From: Oscillospiraceae bacterium
GTDB taxonomy: Bacteria; Bacillota; Clostridia; Oscillospirales; Ruminococcaceae
NCBI GenBank assembly: GCA_900768245.1
Contig: CAAGCE010000113.1
Span: 1-20,627 of the forward strand
Reading direction: 5' to 3'
DNA: 20,627 nt
Shown here: one piece after another, positions 1 to 7,755 of the stretch
Numbering within the stretch: position 1 is the first letter of the stretch
Layout: every line of letters starts with the position of its first letter
Notes under the pieces: generated by a model
Told to the model about the DNA's origin: nothing
Databases searched by the model: none
Seen by the model: only the letters and a program-made list of their open reading frames with translations
Program-made: the position numbers and the translations under genes

Positions 1-1268
1 AATCCTGTTGTTGTTTTGTTGTAAACAATAGGCGTGTTACCGGTTAAGTCGCCTCCTGTCTGATAACCGCTTGACGATACCGCTATGCTCGGTGCAACTT
101 TATAAGGCACTGCAAACTGTACGTTGACAGGTACTTGTTTGCTGCCGCTTGGCGTTAAAGTTACCGTTCCCCTCTGCACACCGACAGGCGTATCGTAAGG
201 TGAAGGCGACCAGTCTGTCGTTTCTGTTCCTCTTTCTAATTTAGGGTATTTAAGATAAAACGGCGTTGTATTTGCAGGCGAGGACATAAACGACAAAGCA
301 AATCTGATAACATCACTATTTGTATTATCAAAAGCAACGGTATAGGTCTGCCACTCCGTTGTAATATTAAGCGTGTGGTATGGGCTGGTATATACAGCCG
401 CATTATTGCTGTTATAGCCTGTTAATGCAACAATGACAGTTCGTGCAGCGTCTGCTTTTGCTTTAAAGGACAAAGTACATTTGCCTGTCGTGTCGCCGTA
501 TATCCTGTTTATCCTTGTATATATGTCTGTACCTGCTTTGTTGCTTGGTGTGATCTTTAATACACCGCTTGTGGCTGATAAAGCAGTCGTGTCAGATCCG
601 CCCCAATTCGCCGTACCGATAAAAGCAGAGTTTAAAAGCAAGTTTGTACCGCCGATTTCAAGCGGTCTAATGCGGTTAAGATTATCATAAGCATTGATAA
701 TAGCCTGTTCGTCACCACTGAAGCTCTGCATAAGCAAGTCCCAAGCCGCCTGATACTGAGCAAACAGCTCCGAAGTGTCAATAGTATCAACAACACCCGT
801 TACAATTCCGCAAAGAGCCGTGTCAAATCTTGTGTCGGTGATGTCGGTCTGCGAAATTGATATTGCATTTTTGGCTACCTTTACAGCCGCAAGCGCAATA
901 TCATAAAATGACGCATTGCGCACAAGTTCAGGATAAGCAGCCGCTTCCGCCGCATCACCCTCGATTACCTCGATATGTATATCTCTTGAAATAAAATCAA
1001 GTCTTGCAGTAATAAGATCATATCTGTCAGCCGCACTGCCTTCCGAAAGCGTGACCGTTTCAGCAGCTGTCGCACGTCCGCAATAGCCATTAATAAAGCA
1101 GCTGCCGACGTTTACTTTTACAGTAAGCCCACTGTCCGCAGCGACCTGCAAGCTGCTCGACGGGTTATAAAAAACGCCATTACCGATAAACTGTTTGAAA
1201 TAAGCTGCAAAATCCGCCGAAGAATAAAGTCTATCGTGGTTTGTGCTATCAAAAAACGACGATAACAT
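1..1268 (-). CDS. Tail fibre / receptor-binding protein, C-terminus cut by window edge
   Basis: The frame opens at the ATG at 1266-1268 and stays open to the left edge, giving about 422 residues with no stop. The ribosome site GAGGAG overlaps the stop codon of the upstream hub gene. Residues 1 to about 200 look like the N-terminal part that anchors baseplate or fibre proteins to the tail hub. Residues about 205-357 form a carbohydrate-binding (CBM 4/9-like) jelly-roll unit: it starts with GGTNLLLNSAF and ends with LERGTETTDWSPSP, a closing motif common in phage tail proteins. From about 360 a pattern VPVNVQFAVPYKVAPSIAVS resembles the H-type lectin (gp53-like) fold. I infer adsorption to a host surface glycan. 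Last in the tail module is the usual place for this protein. The domain calls are by eye; the exact ligand cannot be told, and further domains may lie outside the window. Confidence 0.8.
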   Translation of the reverse strand, partial: MLSSFFDSTNHDRLYSSADFAAYFKQFIGNGVFYNPSSSLQVAADSGLTVKVNVGSCFINGYCGRATAAETVTLSEGSAADRYDLITARLDFISRDIHIEVIEGDAAEAAAYPELVRNASFYDIALAAVKVAKNAISISQTDITDTRFDTALCGIVTGVVDTIDTSELFAQYQAAWDLLMQSFSGDEQAIINAYDNLNRIRPLEIGGTNLLLNSAFIGTANWGGSDTTALSATSGVLKITPSNKAGTDIYTRINRIYGDTTGKCTLSFKAKADAARTVIVALTGYNSNNAAVYTSPYHTLNITTEWQTYTVAFDNTNSDVIRFALSFMSSPANTTPFYLKYPKLERGTETTDWSPSPYDTPVGVQRGTVTLTPSGSKQVPVNVQFAVPYKVAPSIAVSSSGYQTGGDLTGNTPIVYNKTTTG

Positions 1269-1279
1269 TTTATCACTCC

Positions 1280-2332
1280 TCATTTTATCAAATCATAAAT
1301 AGTTTTAAGCGGCTGCCCGAAAGTTGCTGAAACCGTGCAGCCGTTTGCGTCAAAGCTTTCCTGAACTTCTTCAATTCGTTTCGCATATGATATTCCGCGC
1401 ACGTCGTCCCTTATAGTCACTATGTCGCCGACATCGAACCTGCTCCGATAAGCACTTAGATCCAATTCCGCCGTAAAGCTTTCCGAAATCGGCACATATG
1501 CAGCTTTTACAGCCGTTTCAAGTGCCGCAAGGGTCTCCTTGCCGTCAACATACTTGTATTTGATTGTTGCACCGCTGCCGCTTGTCCGTTCCCCCTCCTT
1601 GATGATAGGGTCAATAACGATATTTTTTATTGTGTATTCAATTCCGCTCTTTTCAGGCTCAATGAATTGATATGTCGGCAAAGATATATACTCAACATCC
1701 ACGTCAGGCGGCTTTACAAAGCCGTTTACCCAGTTGCAGCAGCCTTCTTCGCAGTATTCATATACGGCATTTTTAAGATTATCAAAGCTTTCCGAAAATA
1801 CAATATCCGCCGATAAGTCCCGCCCCTTGTATATGTACGGCGTGATAAATTTGCCTTTAAAGCTGCACCTCAGACTTAATTCATTAAGATCAAGAGCATA
1901 GCGTACAAGTTCTTCGCAATTCATAAGCCGATAGTCTTTGTCCGTGTCTTTCGGAAGTTCAACGTCAAGCGGATCATCAGTCGGAATTTTATACCCGTTT
2001 CCGGGCGGCACAAGAGCCTGCATTACAGTTCCGTCCGTCACCAACGGCATTGATTTTCTGAAAATTCCCTCAACACCATATCCCGAAACAATAAGCCTTT
2101 TCCCGTCCTCGTCCGTGTTTTCCTCCCGCACGGTAGAAATATACATCATTTCATCAATATCAGGGCGGTAAACATAGCGACACTTCTGTAAAAGCTTTAC
2201 ATTTCCTGCCGTTGCAGGTGCATAAATTTCAAACGCGCCTGCGCTGCTGTATCTCTTTATCCAGATTAGTGAGATCATCGTGTCGCAAATCCCGATAAGC
2301 TTAACGTCCTTATCATAAATATAAAGATCCAT
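1280..2332 (-). CDS. Siphovirus Gp37-like tail hub / tail-associated protein
   Basis: This 350-residue protein begins MDLYIYDKDVKLIGICDT and contains the pattern SLIWIKRYSSAGAFEIYAP followed by a segment on reporting and resolving back to a Y-V-x-R-P stretch, which I recognise as the siphovirus ReqiPepy6 Gp37-like family. The family sits at the tail tip, directly after the distal tail protein, and is thought to be a baseplate hub component that links the tail tube to the receptor-binding protein. Length is normal for the family. The ATG follows the stop of the distal tail gene with no gap (TAAATG), so translation is likely coupled. No peptidase or lysozyme motif is obvious. It might alternatively be named a prophage endopeptidase-like tail protein, but the Gp37 likeness is better. 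Confidence 0.82.
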   Translation of the reverse strand: MDLYIYDKDVKLIGICDTMISLIWIKRYSSAGAFEIYAPATAGNVKLLQKCRYVYRPDIDEMMYISTVREENTDEDGKRLIVSGYGVEGIFRKSMPLVTDGTVMQALVPPGNGYKIPTDDPLDVELPKDTDKDYRLMNCEELVRYALDLNELSLRCSFKGKFITPYIYKGRDLSADIVFSESFDNLKNAVYEYCEEGCCNWVNGFVKPPDVDVEYISLPTYQFIEPEKSGIEYTIKNIVIDPIIKEGERTSGSGATIKYKYVDGKETLAALETAVKAAYVPISESFTAELDLSAYRSRFDVGDIVTIRDDVRGISYAKRIEEVQESFDANGCTVSATFGQPLKTIYDLIK

Positions 2333-3196
2333 TTAAATCCCCCCTATAAGAATGTCAAAACGGCAGTAAACGTCAATCCCGTGAACGTCTGCACCGTCAA
2401 CAGCGATTTTAAACTTGTTTTCCCCGACCGCAAGCTTTAAAAATGTGCTGCCTGCGTCAAGCTTTCCGATACAGTCCGTAACGGTTCCGTCACGTTCCAA
2501 TGTTGCCGCCTTGTAGCCGTCACGGGTGTTGACGGTGAAAACGTCCCCCGCCTGCAGGTCAAGGGTAAATGATAGGGCTTCTTTCGTTTTTATATTTATG
2601 ATTTTTGGATTTTGGCACGCCTTTTTTGCCGTAAAAATAAACTTGCAGCCGCATTCCGTGTCGCCCTCATAGTTTATAGCAGTTATTTCGGCGGTTTTGG
2701 CATTTCCGAATTCAACGCTGTTAAACGCAGTGCCGTCCTTTATCCATTCCCAACAAGCCGCTGAGCCGTACATTTGCACGTTCCCACCGTCTGTATTCTT
2801 GAAATAAGGATCAGGGCAAACGATTGCTATCTGCGTCACCATTGGCTTATTGTTCGGCGGCGTTGAAATGCTGCTGCAATATCCAATGATGAAAACGTCG
2901 TGCAGCGGCGAAATGCAGCGCACCGTTACCGCCTTTTTTGGTCGGCATATGCGATAAAGCTGATTTTTGGCTTTTTCCGAACGTCCGTTTTTTCGATAGC
3001 CGCATATTATAGATATTGTCCTTGACGGCAGCCTTGCCCCCGTGTAAATGCCGCCGTCGCCGATAAATTCAGAAACGTTCACGTTGCTTTCAACGCTCAC
3101 GCCGTCAACGGAAGTTAATCGGATATTTTCATCATTGTAAAAATCAACGCTTTCCCCGTCCTCGTTTGTGATGATAAGCTTGTATTGATTATTAAT
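2333..3196 (-). CDS. Distal tail protein (Dit-like), with an abnormal start
   Basis: The product resembles the siphovirus-type tail component family (distal tail protein), which forms the hexameric ring joining the tail tube to the tip. It lies between tape measure and Gp37-like hub, the expected place. The first ordinary start in frame is GTG at 3098-3100, but the frame is open back to the tape measure stop at 3212-3214, and this stretch encodes NNQYKLIITNEDGESVDF, exactly the kind of N-terminus Dit proteins have. No ATG, GTG or TTG exists there. I place the start at ATT (3194-3196), which has a GGGGG ribosome-site-like run 8 bases upstream; this gives 287 residues. The other reading is that the ATG at 3213-3215 is the true start and one G of the run of five at 3205-3209 is extra. 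The function call is firm; the start is not. Confidence 0.78.
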   Translation of the reverse strand: MNNQYKLIITNEDGESVDFYNDENIRLTSVDGVSVESNVNVSEFIGDGGIYTGARLPSRTISIICGYRKNGRSEKAKNQLYRICRPKKAVTVRCISPLHDVFIIGYCSSISTPPNNKPMVTQIAIVCPDPYFKNTDGGNVQMYGSAACWEWIKDGTAFNSVEFGNAKTAEITAINYEGDTECGCKFIFTAKKACQNPKIINIKTKEALSFTLDLQAGDVFTVNTRDGYKAATLERDGTVTDCIGKLDAGSTFLKLAVGENKFKIAVDGADVHGIDVYCRFDILIGGI

Positions 3197-3211
3197 TTTG
3201 AACGCCCCCGA

Positions 3212-6200
3212 TCATTTCAGAACAGCCGCCGCAAGCTGCACCTGCTGCATTGTGTTGTTTTTTATTTCCCGTCTGTTCAGAGCCTTAGGGCTTGTGTTGT
3301 ACTGGTTGAATACCACCCCGCCCGAAGTGCCGCCGAACGCTGTACTGTCGCTTGTGCGCCTGATAGGCGAATTGAAATCCGTTGGAACGGCATCTATCAT
3401 AGATTTTGATACCGCAGCCATTTTATCATCAAAGCCGACGCCAATGCCCGCCGCAAGATTTTTTCCGACTATGTCCGCGAAAAGTCGTGACGGTGAATGA
3501 ATACCAAAATAGTCCGTGAACTGCTTTGTAATGCCCGTGCAAATATCCGTCATTGTCTTGCTCAACTCGCCCATTTTGGACGCCATTCCTGAGCCAATGC
3601 CGCCCACAAGATTTTTACCGAGTTCGCTCCAATCCTCACTTTGAAAAATTTCCTGAATACCCGCAACGCAGCTTTTCGTCGCATCTTCAATTTTGGATTT
3701 GTATATCGACGTTGATAATTCCGTCGCTTTTTCATTATACTTTTCCCAGTTTGTTTGCAGCGCACTTAATTCCTTGTCCGAAAGTCCGTCATAATATTTT
3801 GCGACCGCCAGACCTTCTTCAACAGTCATTCCCGCAAACTGCGAAATCATATCTTCGCTCATGCCTCGAGCACGCAGCTTGTCAAGCAGTTCCGTGTATT
3901 CGTCAAGATCTTTCATACCATGTTTGATTTTATTTGATGTACTTGCAGAAATAATATTTCCGTCGTCGTCCTTCTTAAACGTGAATATATCGGTGTATTT
4001 TCCCGTCATAGAGCCGGTCAATGTTGAAATGTTGTTTTGGATTTGCTCCATAGATTTTTGATAGTCTGCAAGCTCTGTTTCAAGAGTTTTCTTAACGGCT
4101 GCAAGACGTGTTTCCGCTTCCTTTACAGTAGCGTCAAGTCGGCTCTTAGCGTCCTTGTCCGCCGTTTCGGAAAGCGACTTATCCATTGTTTCAAGGGATT
4201 TTGTTGTGCTTTCTGTGATTTTTTCAGTTGCACTTTCAATTGACTTTTCGACCTTATCCCACGTTTTTTCTACACTTTCGGAAGCACCGTCAATAATGCC
4301 CTGCCCTATTGGGTAGCCTATAAGCTTTTTCATTTTTTTTGACGGTGAGTGAATATCAAAAAATGTCTTAAAGCCTTCCACAAGTCCGTTTCCGACGTTT
4401 TTTATTTTTTCTGTCACCGCCCACATTCCGTCAGCAAAGCCGTCCGCAATGCCTTCAATAAGCTGCGCACCGACTTCTCCCCAGTCCGTTTTCATCAGTG
4501 CCTCGATAATAGCCTTGTTTATCTGCGGTATAGCCGCAACGATATTAATAATAGCATCAGGCAAATTTTCAACAAGCGATATAAAAAGCTTAACGCCCGC
4601 CTCGATAATAGCCGGAGTATTCTCCACAAGAGTATCAATGATCGAAGTAATAATATCCGGCAGCACCGCAACAATTGCGTCAATAGCAATCGGAATACTG
4701 TCACAAAGCGACGTGAGCAGCTCCGCACCGCAGTTTATAAGTTCCGGTATCGCTTCAACAATAGCGTCCAGAATTGCCGTGATAATATCAGGCAGCGCCG
4801 CCGTAATGGCTGTAATAGCGTCGGGTATGCCGTCCGCAAGTGCTGAAATAAGGGACGTACCCGCTTCAATAAGTTCAGGTATCGCCGCCGCAAGCTGTGC
4901 AATTATCTGCGCAACTATCTCAGGGATTTTTTCAACGATCTGCGGTATTCCGTCCGACAGACCCTGCACAAGCGTTAATATCATTGATAGCGCCGCGTCC
5001 GTAAGGGACGGCAGATTTTCAACAATCCCGTCGGCAAGTCCGATAACGACGTTTACAGCCGTTTCCGCAATAGCCGGCAGATTATCAGTCACAGCCGCAA
5101 TAAGACCCTGCACCGCCGACATAACAGCGTCCATAACGCCCGGCAGTGCATCAGTTATATTGCTTACAAAGTCGCTTATTCCCTCGTTTATCTTATCCAT
5201 TCCGCCCTTACCGGTGAACATATCGGTAAGACCGTCCATAACCAAGGTAATGGACGGCAAAAACTTCGCAACAAGATTATTTTTTGCGCCCGAAATAGAT
5301 GTCTGCAAGTCCTGCAAGCTGTCCTGATATGCCGCCGACGCTTTTACAGCATCGTTCGACATTACACCGCCCAACTCGTTGACTTTGTCAAGCATAGCCT
5401 GCGTGTCCTCGGCTGACGTATTAAGCAGCGGACCCAGTTCCTGAGCACCCTTGCCTAATAAGGTCGTCGCAATAGCCGTTCGTTCCGTGCCTTCTTCCAT
5501 TTGCTGCAATTTTCCGACAACAGTTGTGAAAAGATCTTCTTGCGACATTTTTGAAACTTCGTCCATAGATAAGCCAAGCTGTTCAAAAGCCGCTGCTGTC
5601 TTGTTCGTCGCAGTCAGATCATTTGACGCCGTCGAAAGCTTTTTAAACGTCGCACTCATAGCGTCCATTGATGTGCCGCTATGCTGCAAAACTGCGTCCC
5701 ATTCCTGGTAAAATTCCGCCGAAACGCCTAACTTCTGTGATGATTTGTCAATTTTATCACCGTACTGCGCCGTTTCATTCGCTGCGTCAACAGTCGCCTT
5801 GACGACGGCGGTAACAGCACCCGTTACAGCACCAACAGCAGCAGCGGCAGCCTTTGCCGCATTTACCGTTACAGACTTGAATTTCTCCCATTTTCCGCCT
5901 GAATTTGCCGCATCGTCGCCCGCCTTATCTACCTTTTTACCCATATCCTCGGTACTCTTGCCGACGTTTGCACTTTCTTCCTTTACCTGTTCAAGCTGAT
6001 TTTCATAGCCGTTCAGAGTTTTTGTTGCATTGTTCGCCTGAATTTCATAATTTGCAAGGTTGCCCTCAGCTTTTCTTACAGCATCAGCCGCCTTTTGCGC
6101 CTGTTCGCTGTCAGCACCGTAAGCCTCCGCCATTTCCTTGGCTTTGTCCTTGGCAGCTTCAAGAGCCTTTGCCGCATCATCAATAGCAGCCTTTAATACT

Positions 6201-6421
6201 GCCTGCTTTTCCTTCTGCAATTCGATCTGTTTGTTCAAAACTTCCTGCTTTGCCGCAAGGTCCTTGGCCGATGCATTGTTTTTGTCGTAAGACGAGGTCA
6301 CAGCCCCCATTTCAGAGCTTGCAACCTTTAATTGTGTGTTTATGCTTTTCAGACTGTCTTTGTAAGCCTTTTCGCCGTCAAGCGTCAGGGTCGTTTTGAT
6401 TTCTCTTTCTTTTTTCGCCAT
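3212..6421 (-). CDS. Tail tape measure protein
   Basis: This 1069-residue protein is the largest in the window and lies between the tail assembly chaperone and the distal tail protein, the canonical position. It sets tail length and is ejected with the DNA. Residues about 15-170 are a charged, Ala/Lys/Glu-rich coiled coil; residues 175-215 are small and hydrophobic; residues about 225-395 carry the conserved tape-measure core (for example the TERTAIATTLLGKGAQELGP stretch). Residues 426-645 are ten hydrophobic repeats of 22 residues. Two copies of an F-x-IHSPS motif follow, near residue 690 and near the C-terminus. The start ATG has an AAAGGAGG ribosome site. Using the general rule of about 0.15 nm per residue, I infer a tail near 160 nm. 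Confidence 0.95.
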   Translation of the reverse strand: MAKKEREIKTTLTLDGEKAYKDSLKSINTQLKVASSEMGAVTSSYDKNNASAKDLAAKQEVLNKQIELQKEKQAVLKAAIDDAAKALEAAKDKAKEMAEAYGADSEQAQKAADAVRKAEGNLANYEIQANNATKTLNGYENQLEQVKEESANVGKSTEDMGKKVDKAGDDAANSGGKWEKFKSVTVNAAKAAAAAVGAVTGAVTAVVKATVDAANETAQYGDKIDKSSQKLGVSAEFYQEWDAVLQHSGTSMDAMSATFKKLSTASNDLTATNKTAAAFEQLGLSMDEVSKMSQEDLFTTVVGKLQQMEEGTERTAIATTLLGKGAQELGPLLNTSAEDTQAMLDKVNELGGVMSNDAVKASAAYQDSLQDLQTSISGAKNNLVAKFLPSITLVMDGLTDMFTGKGGMDKINEGISDFVSNITDALPGVMDAVMSAVQGLIAAVTDNLPAIAETAVNVVIGLADGIVENLPSLTDAALSMILTLVQGLSDGIPQIVEKIPEIVAQIIAQLAAAIPELIEAGTSLISALADGIPDAITAITAALPDIITAILDAIVEAIPELINCGAELLTSLCDSIPIAIDAIVAVLPDIITSIIDTLVENTPAIIEAGVKLFISLVENLPDAIINIVAAIPQINKAIIEALMKTDWGEVGAQLIEGIADGFADGMWAVTEKIKNVGNGLVEGFKTFFDIHSPSKKMKKLIGYPIGQGIIDGASESVEKTWDKVEKSIESATEKITESTTKSLETMDKSLSETADKDAKSRLDATVKEAETRLAAVKKTLETELADYQKSMEQIQNNISTLTGSMTGKYTDIFTFKKDDDGNIISASTSNKIKHGMKDLDEYTELLDKLRARGMSEDMISQFAGMTVEEGLAVAKYYDGLSDKELSALQTNWEKYNEKATELSTSIYKSKIEDATKSCVAGIQEIFQSEDWSELGKNLVGGIGSGMASKMGELSKTMTDICTGITKQFTDYFGIHSPSRLFADIVGKNLAAGIGVGFDDKMAAVSKSMIDAVPTDFNSPIRRTSDSTAFGGTSGGVVFNQYNTSPKALNRREIKNNTMQQVQLAAAVLK
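4487..5146 (-). repeat. Ten 22-residue (66-base) repeats inside the tape measure gene
   Basis: Residues 426-645 of the tape measure can be cut into ten consecutive 22-residue units without a gap, each opening with a Leu-Pro or Ile-Pro-like pair or its equivalent (LPGVMDAV, LPAIAETA, LPSLTDAA, IPQIVEKI, IPELIEAG and so on). Units 4-5, 6-7 and 8-9 also pair into a 44-residue super-repeat (IPELIEAG, IPELINCG, TPAIIEAG). The units are hydrophobic and probably amphipathic or membrane-active helices. Conservation is at protein level; the DNA copies have diverged. Confidence 0.8.
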
Positions 6422-6442
6422 TTTTGGTTTTCCTCCTTTCTT

Positions 6443-7023
6443 TTATCTTGGCACTTCCAGTATGTGTGCAAAATACAATTGCAGCACATCACCCGGAGGA
6501 ATTATGTAAATTTCGTTCAATCGCAAGCCTGCAATCAAGCCTCTTGTCATAAGCCGCACAACGTTAAGCGAAACTAACGTTGTGCGGTTTCTCAGTTTTT
6601 TTCTTTCAGCTGTTCAAGCTCGATTTCTTTCAGATCTTCGTCAACCTCTTCAAAAGTAATACCTTTAGGCTTTTCAAATTCCGTTCCCACAGCCATACAA
6701 GCCATTACATCATTTGCCGCCTTCGACAGTTCAAACGGATTTAAAATATCAATGAAATAATCGGAACTGTAAAGCTTTTTCTTTTCACCGTCAGCAAGTC
6801 CCAGGGCAATATCGGCATTTCTTGCAACAATAGCGCCGTTGATAAGCTCCGCAAGCAGCTTTGATATAGTGATTACCTGCTCAATAGTAGAGCCCTTCTG
6901 CATAAATTCAGGCAGCAGCGCAAGGTCCCCGCCGCACATTTCCGCAATATTTATCATTGCTCTTGTTGTGTAAAGCGCTTCGTATTCTTTTCCGCCAACT
7001 TTGATAGTTCTGTATCTTCCCAT
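6443..7023 (-). CDS. Tail assembly chaperone, -1 frameshift product (gpGT-like)
   Basis: This is the long form of the tail chaperone. Ribosomes reading the 143-residue short form meet A AAA AAC at 6601-6595 just before the TGA stop; slipping back one base opens a frame that runs for 51 more codons to the TAA at 6443-6445, giving about 193 residues. The extension contains RLMTRGLIAGLRLNEIYIIP and ends IPR-like at EVPR, directly before the ribosome site of the tape measure. In lambda-like siphophages the G and GT products coat the tape measure and recruit the tail tube protein, and their ratio matters. Support comes from the slippery site, spacing, stem and the open extension all being present together. 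Frameshifting itself is inferred. Confidence 0.85.
6554..6601 (-). promoter_or_regulatory. Programmed -1 ribosomal frameshift signal
   Basis: Slippery heptamer A AAA AAC occupies 6601-6595 in the exact zero-frame phase X XXY YYZ (codons GAA AAA AAC). A spacer of 7 bases (TGAGAAA, containing the zero-frame stop) leads to a perfect 13-bp stem, arms 6575-6587 and 6554-6566, with an 8-base loop (6567-6574). This is the textbook arrangement for -1 frameshifting in tail chaperone genes. Confidence 0.88.
6592..7023 (-). CDS. Tail assembly chaperone, short form (gpG-like)
   Basis: This 143-residue protein begins MGRYRTIKVGGKEYEALYTT and continues with a helical, acidic body, matching the tail assembly chaperone proteins encoded just upstream of tape measure genes in Gram-positive siphophages. 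It should bind the tape measure during tail assembly and be absent from the finished virion. The ribosome site AGGAGG lies 8 bases before the ATG, immediately after the intrinsic terminator at 7038-7073. The C-terminus (EQLKEKN) is encoded by the slippery stretch that allows production of the longer form. Identification rests on position, size and the frameshift cassette as much as on sequence. Confidence 0.88.
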   Translation of the reverse strand: MGRYRTIKVGGKEYEALYTTRAMINIAEMCGGDLALLPEFMQKGSTIEQVITISKLLAELINGAIVARNADIALGLADGEKKKLYSSDYFIDILNPFELSKAANDVMACMAVGTEFEKPKGITFEEVDEDLKEIELEQLKEKN

Positions 7024-7037
7024 TTTTTATTCCTCCT

Positions 7038-7073
7038 AAAAATAAAGACCGCCCCGAAATAAACGGAGCGGTC
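7038..7073 (-). terminator. Intrinsic terminator between major tail protein and chaperone
   Basis: On the minus strand arms 7064-7073 and 7047-7056 pair over 10 bp with one G-U pair, around a 7-base loop (TTTATTT), and are followed by TTTATTTTT at 7046-7038. This would cut transcription after the abundantly needed tail tube gene, with partial read-through to the tail tip genes. Confidence 0.7.
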
Positions 7074-7084
7074 TGCTTCATACT

Positions 7085-7099
7085 CTTATTATATCATGG
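7085..7099 (-). promoter_or_regulatory. Possible extended -10 promoter element
   Basis: The minus strand carries TATAAT at 7093-7088 preceded by TGA, giving the extended -10 form TGnTATAAT. No good -35 hexamer is seen 17 bases upstream (CAATAA). It lies in the 104-base gap after the major tail protein gene and only about 15-20 bases before the terminator hairpin, so any transcript would be attenuated at once. It may be chance. Confidence 0.3.
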
Positions 7100-7127
7100 C
7101 AATGCTTTGCTTATTGCCCTTTTTGGC

Positions 7128-7748
7128 TTATGTAATGCTGAAAAGGGTCTTGATATAGTTTATTGCCGCCGAATAGTCATCAAAAATAATAGTGTCCTCA
7201 TACGCAAGCTTGATATTGCCCTCAGCATTTTTAAGCTTGATAGGGTAAAAGCTGCCTTCTGCTGTCGGTGTGTTGAATGTTGTGGATTTTTCCTTAGTCT
7301 GCGCAGTTTCGGAAGACGGCGCAAACTGCACCTTGTAAACTACAGTTACTTCATAAGATACAACGTTTTTGAGCTTTCTCGTTTTGATGTACGCAGCCGA
7401 AAGATACGGTGCAACATCATCAGCCGACTTTACAAGCCGTTCAGGTGTTCCTGTCTCGCTGTCAGCCGCGATAAGCTCATGTCCGAACAAAAGAGCCTGA
7501 ACTTTGAGTACGTCGGCTTTATCAAAGCCATAGTCCGCAAGATTAATGGATAATGTTCCCGTGTCGAAAGTCTTATCACTTTCCGCAAGTTCATCATCGG
7601 CATAAAGCTCCGCAGTCTGAAAGGACGCAGACTTATCTATCTTTACGCTTTTTCCGATAAGCTGACCTTTTGTATAGGTCGGTGCTTCTCCTGCCTCGCT
7701 GTAAGTCGGTACAGCCATAGCAAGGTATTTAAGTCCGATAAGTGCCAT
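7128..7748 (-). CDS. Major tail (tube) protein, phi13 family
   Basis: The 206-residue product starts MALIGLKYLAMAVPTYSEAG and matches the phi13-type major tail protein family that stacks as hexamers to form the tail tube. I chose the ATG at 7746-7748 because AAGGAGT lies 9 bases upstream and the family begins with this peptide; the open frame continues upstream to 7940 but that part overlaps the previous gene and has no likeness to the family. It follows the head-tail connector genes and precedes the chaperone, the standard order. It is likely among the most highly expressed products, which agrees with the terminator directly after it. Confidence 0.88.
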   Translation of the reverse strand: MALIGLKYLAMAVPTYSEAGEAPTYTKGQLIGKSVKIDKSASFQTAELYADDELAESDKTFDTGTLSINLADYGFDKADVLKVQALLFGHELIAADSETGTPERLVKSADDVAPYLSAAYIKTRKLKNVVSYEVTVVYKVQFAPSSETAQTKEKSTTFNTPTAEGSFYPIKLKNAEGNIKLAYEDTIIFDDYSAAINYIKTLFSIT

Positions 7749-7755
7749 AAAAAAA

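Noticed and set aside
4449..5327. Long plus-strand open frame (292 codons) opposite the tape measure
   Set aside because: It is an antisense shadow of the 66-base repeats; the encoded Ile/Ser/Ala-rich sequence has no ribosome site or family likeness, and the minus-strand gene is certain.
6554..6587. Hairpin as a transcription terminator
   Set aside because: No T-run follows on the minus strand, and the stem is placed precisely 7 bases after a slippery heptamer, so a frameshift stimulator explains it better.
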